Source: JAVBNH01 sp031551635 (GTDB lineage: Bacteria; Bacillota; Clostridia; Oscillospirales; Acutalibacteraceae). Taken from it: DNA of 64,000 bases. The stretch lies in NCBI GenBank assembly GCA_031551635.1, contig JAVBNH010000002.1, positions 62,001-126,000 of the forward strand, in the 5' to 3' direction. This document shows, piece after piece, positions 32,835 through 38,938 of this stretch (the first letter of the stretch is position 1; every line of letters begins with the position of its first letter). The position numbers and the translations under genes are program-made. The notes below the pieces were generated by a model that worked only from the letters and a program-made list of their open reading frames with translations, had not been told where the DNA came from and did not search any database.

Positions 32835-32963
32835 TTAAATCTCACACTCTGCTTCAGTGCCGTCCCCCCGCGTGAATACGATTCTGTTTGGATGCACCGT
32901 GCCGTGGTCGACGATGGCGTTCCACAGGTCGGCGTCAAAGGCTGTCAGCGGTTTGTGATGCTC
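32835..32963 (-). pseudogene. C-terminal remnant of a large serine recombinase
   Basis: A 42-codon stretch ends at TAA. The residues PLTAFDADLWNAIVDHGTVH then RIVFTRGDGTEAECEI closely follow the usual C-terminus of Tn4451/TndX-type recombinases (FDExLWxxLVDxVTVY...FKDGTEI). A stop lies immediately upstream in frame and no catalytic domain is present. It marks a decayed mobile element next to the 42-bp repeats. Confidence 0.6.
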
Positions 32964-33217
32964 TCAGGGCGAGGATAAAACCATGCTCATTTTTCATCGG
33001 TGCAGGGTTTCAACGGTCAAAACTTCGCCTTGCATTGATTTATGCGAAAAAGTATGTTTTCGGCATACCCCCTTCGGCATAATATCATCGTGCAAAGAGG
33101 GTGAACCCCCGAAAGAAGCTCACCTCGGCAGCCACCTAAACCATGACAGAACACCGCTTGAGAGCCGATTTGCACCCACGCAGTGGCAGAAACAGAGGGG
33201 TTTTGCCCCTGAAACGC

Positions 33218-33247
33218 AAAAAAGCCGTCCCGAAGGACGGCTTTTCT
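33218..33247 (+). terminator. hairpin terminator
   Basis: AAAAAGCCGTCC-CGAA-GGACGGCTTTT followed by CT; a very stable stem with a T run in the plus direction. No intact gene precedes it, so it probably belonged to the lost element. Confidence 0.8.
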
Positions 33248-33272
33248 GTGTATCACGTTAGACGTGATATGG

Positions 33273-33284
33273 TGGCGGAGAAGG
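33273..33284. repeat. 12-bp copy of tRNA-Ser 3' end, candidate attachment-site remnant
   Basis: TGGCGGAGAAGG is identical to 34293-34304, the CCA/acceptor end of tRNA-Ser(GCU), in the same orientation. The 1 kb between holds an AT-rich methyltransferase gene. Confidence 0.4.
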
Positions 33285-33607
33285 TTCGTTGTCCCAAGAA
33301 TTCCACACGTTTTAATTTGCGTAATATATCAGTTTTTACTTGATTTATCAAGGATTTTTCGGCGCATGAATTGATTGTTATTTGATTGTAAAGCCGCCTG
33401 TCAGAAACAGCCGATAAAGCGGCACTTTCATGCCTCGCAATTCTTTCTGATTTTTAGTGGGCGAGCTTTGAACGGACCAAACCTAACCGACTTTGTAAAT
33501 CTGTATATTGATTTGTATTGAAACAACTTGCTTTTATAGTTTGTTTTTATTACAATGTAATTAAGTAAGAGTTTGCGGATGTAAAAAATATATTTGGTGG
33601 TGTTGAT

Positions 33608-34156
33608 ATGAAGATAGTTATTGGTGCCGGAAATACATCCTATGATGATTGGGTATCTACTCAAGAAAGTGAATTGAATCTACTTGATAGAAAAAATTTT
33701 GAAAAGCAGTTTGACGAACACAGTATAGATGCAATGTTAGCTGAACATGTATGGGAGCACATGACAGAGCAAGAAGGTATTGTCGCAGCAAGAAATTGTT
33801 TTGATTTTTTAGCACATGGAGGATACTTGCGTTGTGCAGTACCCGATGTTAATTTCCGTAATGAATGGTATCAAAATATGGTGCAAGTTGGTGGGCCAGG
33901 ACCAATTGACCATCCAGCATATACACATAAGATTTTGTATGATTATCAAAAGTTAAAACACATTTTTGAACAAGTTGGATTTGAAGTTGAATTATTAGAA
34001 TATTGCGATGAATCCGGCGCATTCCATTATAAATATTGGAATGAAGCAGACGGTAAAATTGGGCGTTCATTTCGATTTGATACAAGAAACAGTATTGAAA
34101 AATTAGGTATGGTTTCGATAATAATAGATGCTAAAAAGCCATTAATTATTGTATAG
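33608..34156 (+). CDS. SAM-dependent methyltransferase-like protein
   Basis: 182 residues, ATG after GGTGGTG. The start KIVIGAGNTSYDDWVSTQ is the SAM-binding motif I of a group of predicted class I methyltransferases, EHVWEHMTEQEGIVAARNC the post-II helix, and FLAHGGYLRCAVPD the motif IV strand. The insertion WYQNMVQVGGPGPIDHPAYTH and the C-terminal half are typical of this subgroup. The gene is AT-rich and lies between the tRNA-like 12-mer and the tRNA it copies. Substrate unknown. Confidence 0.75.
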   Translation: MKIVIGAGNTSYDDWVSTQESELNLLDRKNFEKQFDEHSIDAMLAEHVWEHMTEQEGIVAARNCFDFLAHGGYLRCAVPDVNFRNEWYQNMVQVGGPGPIDHPAYTHKILYDYQKLKHIFEQVGFEVELLEYCDESGAFHYKYWNEADGKIGRSFRFDTRNSIEKLGMVSIIIDAKKPLIIV

Positions 34157-34237
34157 CTTAATAAAGAAACACAAGCAACCTTTGCAAAATGCACACTTTG
34201 AACACATAAACTGTTGCTTTATTTTTAGGCAAAAAGT

Positions 34238-34266
34238 AATCCCCTAACCTATGCGGTTAGGGGATT
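34238..34266 (-). terminator. terminator of the tRNA-Ser pair
   Basis: Perfect 11-bp arms AATCCCCTAAC and GTTAGGGGATT around CTATGCG. In the minus direction it is followed by ACTTTTTG and lies just beyond tRNA-Ser(GCU). It may also stop the methyltransferase transcript. Confidence 0.75.
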
Positions 34267-34292
34267 CTTCGTCCACAATGTTGTGGCTTTGA

Positions 34293-34384
34293 TGGCGGAG
34301 AAGGAGAGACTCGAACTCTCGCGCCGGTTAACCCGACCTACGCCCTTAGCAGGGGCGCCTCGTCACCAACTTGAGTACTTCTCC
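34293..34384 (-). tRNA. tRNA-Ser(GCU)
   Basis: 92 nt with encoded CCA. Acceptor GGAGAAG pairs with CTTCTCC; the anticodon loop is CTGCTAA, anticodon GCU; a long variable arm is present and the T-arm reads GAGTTCGAGTC. Confidence 0.95.
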
Positions 34385-34387
34385 TAA

Positions 34388-34485
34388 GTTAGACGTTAGA
34401 CTTTAGATATTAGATTTTAGATGTGCTTAAATTTAGATTATAGCTGACTTTAGCGGTGTCTAATGTCTAAAGTCTAAAATCTAAA
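34388..34485. repeat. two opposed heptad tracts between tRNA genes
   Basis: Left tract 34388-34422 has five units (GTTAGAC twice, TTTAGAT, ATTAGAT, TTTAGAT). Right tract 34458-34485 has four (GTCTAAT, GTCTAAA twice, ATCTAAA), the reverse-complement motif. The pair could form a long imperfect hairpin in the spacer of the two tRNA genes. Confidence 0.8.
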
Positions 34486-34486
34486 A

Positions 34487-34575
<89 letters not shown>

Positions 34576-34821
34576 GTTTGGTTTTTGTGCATCTGAACCG
34601 GATTATCAGAAGAAAAGCACCGATTAACCGTGTTTTCCGCATTTTTACCGCCGCTAATGAGCTTTTTACTAAACTGCTCAAATACGCTAGACAATATTAT
34701 CATATGATAGTTAGCTTGTCAATACCTTTTTGCATATTATCTGATTTCACTTTTCGCATATTGGTTTCCTATTTGCACTCAAACATAAAGTAGAAGCTTT
34801 TTTACAGGGGACTTTCCGGAA

Positions 34822-35031
34822 TCAGTTTTTATTTGATTCCGGATTATTATCTTGTCCGGTGGAATATGGGCAGCTTCCGCCCTCACAGCCACCGCAGCTT
34901 CCGCAGTCGCAGATTATGGATTTCCCCTTTTTTTTATTTTTAATAAAATTGATTAATATTGCTGTAATTACTAATAACAGTACCGCGCTGACGATAATTG
35001 TTCCCATGTTGTTTCTTATAAATTCAAGCAT
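34822..35031 (-). CDS. FeoB-associated Cys-rich membrane protein
   Basis: 69 residues. AAAGGAAG stands about ten bases before ATG 35031 (MLEFIRNNMGTIIV); the earlier ATG lies upstream of that site. One membrane span (IIVSAVLLLVITAILINFI, residues 13-31) is followed by a basic patch and the cysteine cluster ICDCGSCGGCEGGSC. It matches the short protein commonly encoded beside FeoB, thought to aid ferrous iron transport. It is separated from feoB by a repeat-filled 430 bp. Confidence 0.8.
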   Translation of the reverse strand: MLEFIRNNMGTIIVSAVLLLVITAILINFIKNKKKGKSIICDCGSCGGCEGGSCPYSTGQDNNPESNKN

Positions 35032-35074
35032 AGAATATACACTTCCTTTCATGATTTATCGCACAAGTGTACAA

Positions 35075-35088
35075 ATTGACAATTGACA
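35075..35088. repeat. short heptad tract, unit ATTGACA
   Basis: Two exact units plus a partial third (ATTGCTG) that runs directly into composite element copy 2. Confidence 0.55.
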
Positions 35089-35094
35089 ATTGCT

Positions 35095-35351
35095 GTCGGG
35101 AAGGTAGATTGCATAGATTTTTATCTTTCCTCCCGACTGGATTTGAATAAACGTAAGGTTTATTTACATTAATTCAATTAACTTATACTTTTTATACCAA
35201 CCTTCATTAAAATAGTTGATATCTATCGTGACATCAACCGAATGCCCTTTTGCATTCTGCGTCACTCTGATATCGCCTTTTTAATGGGAGATTGGTATTA
35301 AAATCATTCGCGAGCATTTTATAAAAAAATATTGAATTTTTTCTCGCGACA
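35095..35351. repeat. composite two-hairpin element A/B, copy 2, with nested insertion
   Basis: Module A (35095-35137) from GTCGGGAAGGTA to CTCCCGAC, then GGATTTGAATAAACGTA. Module B (about 35302-35351) from AATCATTCGCGAGCA to TTCTCGCGAC. Element C (35194-35298) interrupts the stretch between them. The heptad tract ATTGACA precedes it and the long CTAGCGT/CTAGCAT tract begins within five bases after it. The 430-bp gap between feoB and the FeoB-associated gene consists almost entirely of these repeats. Confidence 0.8.
35194..35298. repeat. 105-bp inverted-repeat element C (full copy)
   Basis: The ends ATACCAACCTTCATTAAAA and its near complement TTTTTAATGGGAGATTGGTAT form 20-bp imperfect terminal inverted repeats. 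The interior has further pairs (GATATC, GTGAC, GAATGC). It has the look of a MITE: no coding capacity and a second, partial copy at 12379-12432. Confidence 0.8.
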
Positions 35352-35355
35352 ACTT

Positions 35356-35474
35356 CCAGCGTCCAGCGTCTAGCGTCTAGCATCTAGCGTCTAGCATCTA
35401 GCGTCTAGCATCTAGCGTCTAGCATCTAGCGTCTAGCATCTAGCGTCTAGCATCTAGCGTCTAGCATCTAGCAT
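35356..35474. repeat. long heptad tract, alternating CTAGCGT/CTAGCAT
   Basis: Seventeen exact 7-bp units: CCAGCGT twice, then CTAGCGT, and strict alternation of CTAGCAT and CTAGCGT to 35467, plus a final CTAGCAT. The CTA at 35461-35463 is the feoB stop codon on the minus strand, so the last FeoB residues (LDARC) are encoded by the tract. Confidence 0.97.
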
Positions 35475-37917
35475 CTAAACTATTAACTCTTGCCGGGCGG
35501 AAAAGCAGGTAGATGAAAATCACCGCTGTGGCTATCGCGGCTACCGTGCCTGCGCCGAAGCTGCCGGTGAAGAGCATTCCGAACTGATAAACACACAACG
35601 AAACCAGATAAGCGAAAATTGTCTGATAAGAAACGGCAATCCAGAACCATTTCACATTGTTCATCTCGCGCCTGATGGCTCCCATTGCCGCGAAGCAAGG
35701 CGCGCAGAGGAGATTGAAAACAAGGAAGGAATACGACGCTAGCGTTGAGAAGCTTGAGGCAAGCATACTCCAGATTTCCGAACCATCCTCGGCAACTTCT
35801 GAGAAATTATAGAGTATTCCGAAGGTGCTGACGACGTTTTCCTTTGCGAGAAGGCCTGTTATAGCGGCGACTGCCGTCCTCCATTCGCCCCAGCCGAGAG
35901 GAATGAAAATCCATGCAATTGCAGAGCCGATTTTAGCTAGAATGCTGTCAGCCATTTCGACCATTCCAAATGAGCCGTTTGCCCAGCCGAAGTTTGAGGC
36001 GAACCAGATGAAAACAGAGGAGAGCAGGATTAGGGTACCGGCTTTTTTGATGAAGGACCAGCCGCGTTCCCACATGCTTCTCATGACATTTATAAATGTC
36101 GGCCAGTGATAAGCCGGCAGTTCCATTACGAAGGGCGCGACATCACCTGCGAAAAGTTTTGTCTTTTTCAGTATAATTCCTGTGCAGACGATTGCCGCAA
36201 TGCCGACAAAGTACGCGCTCGGGGCAACCCACCAAGCGCCGTTGAACATCGCGCCCGCAATGAGAGCGATTATTGGTAGTTTAGCGCCGCAGGGGATAAA
36301 TGTTGTGGTCATTATCGTCATTTTTCTGTCGCGGTCATTCTCGATTGTCCGCGAGGCCATAATGCCCGGTACACCGCAGCCTGTGCCTATTAGGATTGGT
36401 ATAAAGGACTTGCCGGAAAGCCCGAATTTCCGGAAGATACGGTCCATTATGAAGGCGATTCGCGCCATATAGCCGCAAGCCTCAAGGAAGGCGAGGAAGA
36501 TAAAAAGTATCAGCATCTGAGGAACAAAACCGAGCACCGCGCCGACACCTGCGACAATTCCGTCAAGAATCAGTCCCGAAAGCCAGTCGGCTGTATTCAT
36601 TTTTTCAAGCAGAGATGAAAATAATGCCGGTACTCCCGGAATCCAAAGACCGTAATTATTCGGCTCAGGTTCCGCTTTTTCGATTGCCGATGTGAAATCC
36701 GCGGTTGAAAGCAGGAGCTTTTCCGTGACTTTTCCATGCTCGTCAAGAATTTCGAAATCGGCTGTGATGTTTTTCTGAGCTGCATAGTCTGTAAAAGCAT
36801 TGATTAAAGCCTCGTTCGGCATATCGGAGGAAAGTGTTTCCTTAAGTGTATCCGTTTCGATTCCTGAGTTTTTCGCAGCTTCTATAAAGCTGTCAATTTT
36901 CATCTGCTCCAAGTCAAATTCATCGAGGGCTTCATTATATGCCGAGCCGCCGTAGAGATGCCAGCCGTCGCCGAAAACGCCGTTGTTTGCCCAGTCAGTC
37001 GCCAACGTGCCGACAGTCGTGACAGAGATATAGTAGACCGCGAACATTATAACAGCGAATATTGGCAGAGCAAGAAAACGGTTAGTGACGACCTTGTCAA
37101 TTTTATCAGAAACTGAATATCTGCCTTTGTTTTTGATTTTTACACAGTCCTTGATGATTGAGTCTATATATGTATAACGCTCAGCTATGATTATGCTCTC
37201 GCTGTCGTCGTCAAGCTCTTTTTCGCATTTTTTTATGTCCTCCTCGATATGCCCGAGCTGCTCCTTTGAAAGACGCAGCTTCTCAATAATTTTCGCGTCG
37301 CGCTCAAAAAGCTTTATAGCGTACCAGCGCTGCTTATCCTCGCTCATATCATGCAGGGCATATTCCTCGATATGTGCGAGAACATGCTCAGCCGCGCCCG
37401 AAAAACAGTGCAGGGGAGTCGCGGCTTTGCCGTTTGCGGCGGCAATCGCGGCATTCGCGGCTTCATTTATACCTGTACCCTTGAGTGCGGAAATTTCAAC
37501 AACCTTGCAGCCCAGTTCCTTTGCGAGGTTATCTGTGTTGATTTTATCGCCGTTTTTCCTGACAATATCCATCATGTTAATTGCCGCGACAACCGGAATC
37601 CCAAGCTCAAGAAGCTGAGTGGTCAAAAACAGATTTCGCTCAAGGTTTGTTCCGTCAATAATGTTTAAAATAACATCCGGGCTTTCATCGGTCAGATAGG
37701 TTCTCGACACGACTTCTTCAAGCGTATAAGGAGACAGTGAATAAATTCCCGGCAGGTCGGTCACTATTACATCCTTGTTATCCTTGAGCCTGCCTTCTTT
37801 TTTTTCGACAGTAACGCCCGGCCAGTTTCCGACAAACTGGTTTGAACCGGTCAGAGCGTTAAATAAAGTTGTTTTGCCGCTGTTCGGATTACCCGCAAGC
37901 GCTATTTTTATAGCCAT
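35461..37917 (-). CDS. feoB: ferrous iron transport protein B
   Basis: 818 residues. AAAGGTGAG lies nine bases before ATG 37917 (MAIKIALAGNPNSGKTTL). The GTPase has G1 GNPNSGKT (9-16), DLPG G3 and NMMD G4; a helical GDI-type domain follows, then the membrane part with the two Gate/Nramp-like segments (ILIGTGCGVPGIMASR; AKLPIIALIAG) and a large periplasmic-side loop near residues 310-420. It imports Fe(II). The C-terminus LFRPARVNSLDARC ends inside a heptad tract and may be extended. FeoA is encoded 89 bp upstream in the same direction. Confidence 0.95.
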   Translation of the reverse strand: MAIKIALAGNPNSGKTTLFNALTGSNQFVGNWPGVTVEKKEGRLKDNKDVIVTDLPGIYSLSPYTLEEVVSRTYLTDESPDVILNIIDGTNLERNLFLTTQLLELGIPVVAAINMMDIVRKNGDKINTDNLAKELGCKVVEISALKGTGINEAANAAIAAANGKAATPLHCFSGAAEHVLAHIEEYALHDMSEDKQRWYAIKLFERDAKIIEKLRLSKEQLGHIEEDIKKCEKELDDDSESIIIAERYTYIDSIIKDCVKIKNKGRYSVSDKIDKVVTNRFLALPIFAVIMFAVYYISVTTVGTLATDWANNGVFGDGWHLYGGSAYNEALDEFDLEQMKIDSFIEAAKNSGIETDTLKETLSSDMPNEALINAFTDYAAQKNITADFEILDEHGKVTEKLLLSTADFTSAIEKAEPEPNNYGLWIPGVPALFSSLLEKMNTADWLSGLILDGIVAGVGAVLGFVPQMLILFIFLAFLEACGYMARIAFIMDRIFRKFGLSGKSFIPILIGTGCGVPGIMASRTIENDRDRKMTIMTTTFIPCGAKLPIIALIAGAMFNGAWWVAPSAYFVGIAAIVCTGIILKKTKLFAGDVAPFVMELPAYHWPTFINVMRSMWERGWSFIKKAGTLILLSSVFIWFASNFGWANGSFGMVEMADSILAKIGSAIAWIFIPLGWGEWRTAVAAITGLLAKENVVSTFGILYNFSEVAEDGSEIWSMLASSFSTLASYSFLVFNLLCAPCFAAMGAIRREMNNVKWFWIAVSYQTIFAYLVSLCVYQFGMLFTGSFGAGTVAAIATAVIFIYLLFRPARVNSLDARC

Positions 37918-38006
37918 TTCTATATACTCACCTTTCAATTACAAGTAGTTAGCCTTCACTAACACCCTTTTGAAAAAATACAGAGACGAAGCTCTGTTTA
38001 ATCTGA

Positions 38007-38228
38007 TTATTCAACTTCAATTTCTTCCGCGTCTGCCTTTCGGAGCGAGAGCTCATAGCCGCGAACGCTGATTTCTATAGGGTCACCCAGCGGTGCGACC
38101 TTGCGCACGGTAATCTCGACACCTCTTGTGATACCCATTTCCATGATGCGGCGTTTAACAGGTCCCTCTCCGCCGATTTTTATAACCTTGACAGTTTTGC
38201 CGGGCTTAATCATTTTAAGGTTCCGCAT
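38007..38228 (-). CDS. feoA: ferrous iron transport protein A
   Basis: 73 residues. GAGGAG lies seven bases before ATG 38228 (MRNLKMIKPGKTVKV). The SH3-like fold is marked by VIKIGGEGPVKRRIMEMGIT and GDPIEISVRGYELSLRKADA, the standard FeoA order. It assists FeoB. Transcription should begin at the promoter at 38289-38317, which overlaps a palindromic operator candidate. Confidence 0.93.
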   Translation of the reverse strand: MRNLKMIKPGKTVKVIKIGGEGPVKRRIMEMGITRGVEITVRKVAPLGDPIEISVRGYELSLRKADAEEIEVE

Positions 38229-38263
38229 ATATTTTCTCCTCGCTAGTCTTATTGGAGTTTTTG

Positions 38264-38283
38264 CAGTTAGTATCAACTAACTG
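38264..38283. promoter_or_regulatory. palindromic operator candidate of feoAB
   Basis: Perfect 8-bp arms CAGTTAGT and ACTAACTG around ATCA. It covers the predicted transcription start of feoA. The size and the TTAGT/ACTAA core suit a DtxR/MntR-family repressor, and such a gene lies next door. Confidence 0.65.
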
Positions 38284-38288
38284 TCTTC

Positions 38289-38317
38289 AGTTTAACACCC
38301 TTTTATGTGTTTGTCAA
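38289..38317 (-). promoter_or_regulatory. sigma-A-type promoter of feoAB
   Basis: On the minus strand TTGACA (38317-38312), a 17-bp spacer and TAAACT (38294-38289). Confidence 0.75.
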
Positions 38318-38344
38318 GGCTTTTTTATAAAAAATGCAAAACTT

Positions 38345-38713
38345 TTATATTGCTCTTTCATGCTGCCGTTTTATCGCTTCAAAAGCCTCCTCGCTGAGGA
38401 TATGCTCCATTAAGCAGGCATCCGCTGCCGCTGTTTTCGCATTGACGCCGATGCTGACAAGCCAGTCATAAAGGGTTGAATGCCTGTCATAGACATTTTT
38501 TGCCGCTTCCTCACCTTTTTCGGTAAGTGTAATGCAGCCGTCGTTGCTCATCAGTATAAAATCGTTTTCCCGAAGCTTTTTCATAGCAATGCTGACGCTG
38601 GGCTTAGAAAAGCCCATTTCCTCAACAATATCAATCGAACGAACCATTCCGGTTTTTTTTGTAAGCAGTAAAATAGTCTCAAGATAGTCCTCAGCTGAAG
38701 CTCTGATATTCAA
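38345..38713 (-). CDS. DtxR/MntR-family metal-dependent transcriptional regulator
   Basis: 122 residues from TTG 38713 after GGAAGGTGA. The winged helix (ASAEDYLETILLLTKK, SIDIVEEMGFSKPSVSIAMK) and the dimerisation part with metal-ligand pattern (DACLMEHILSEEAFEAIKR; Cys/Glu/His) are those of the DtxR group. It lacks the C-terminal SH3-like domain and is somewhat short of MntR (about 140), as seen in regulators paired with feo genes. It probably represses feoAB when Fe(II) or Mn(II) is plentiful. Its own promoter also carries an inverted repeat. Confidence 0.85.
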   Translation of the reverse strand: MNIRASAEDYLETILLLTKKTGMVRSIDIVEEMGFSKPSVSIAMKKLRENDFILMSNDGCITLTEKGEEAAKNVYDRHSTLYDWLVSIGVNAKTAAADACLMEHILSEEAFEAIKRQHERAI

Positions 38714-38738
38714 AAAAAATCACCTTCCGATAACAGTT

Positions 38739-38782
38739 AAAATCTATTCAAATAATATAACATAGATTTTCATCTTTTTCAA
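38739..38782 (-). promoter_or_regulatory. promoter of the DtxR-type gene with overlapping inverted repeat
   Basis: On the minus strand TTGAAA (38782-38777), a 17-bp spacer and TATATT (38759-38754). Arms AAAATCTAT (38739-38747) and ATAGATTTT (38762-38770) straddle the -10 element, suggesting self-control. Confidence 0.55.
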
Positions 38783-38811
38783 GAAAAAATAAAAAAGACA
38801 TAATTATTTAC

Positions 38812-38840
38812 TTGACTTCAAAATTGCATTAGAGTAAAAT
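38812..38840 (+). promoter_or_regulatory. sigma-A-type promoter of the LRR/dockerin gene
   Basis: TTGACT (38812-38817), a 17-bp spacer and TAAAAT (38835-38840). Confidence 0.7.
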
Positions 38841-38938
38841 GAAAATAAATAAGAAGCTTAACAATACTCAGCAGTTTTTAAATAAGTAGCTATAATAAAA
38901 TATTTTGGCGCGGTCTGCGTCAGATGGGAATGATTTTA

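Larger units (their letters stand above)
32964..33607. other. non-coding mobile-element scar
   Basis: Short frames here have no ribosome sites and no family resemblance. Contents: a terminator at 33218-33245, a palindrome ATCACGT-tag-ACGTGAT (33252-33268), a 12-bp copy of a tRNA-Ser 3' end (33273-33284) and further weak inverted pairs to 33450. Nothing else is recognised. Confidence 0.5.

Noticed and set aside
32888..33343. Several short open frames as genes
   Set aside because: No ribosome sites, no family resemblance, mutually overlapping, and they lie over a terminator, palindromes and a recombinase scar read in the opposite frame.
35356..35474. CRISPR-like repeat array
   Set aside because: Units are 7 bp with no unique spacers and no cas genes; it is a simple tandem repeat.
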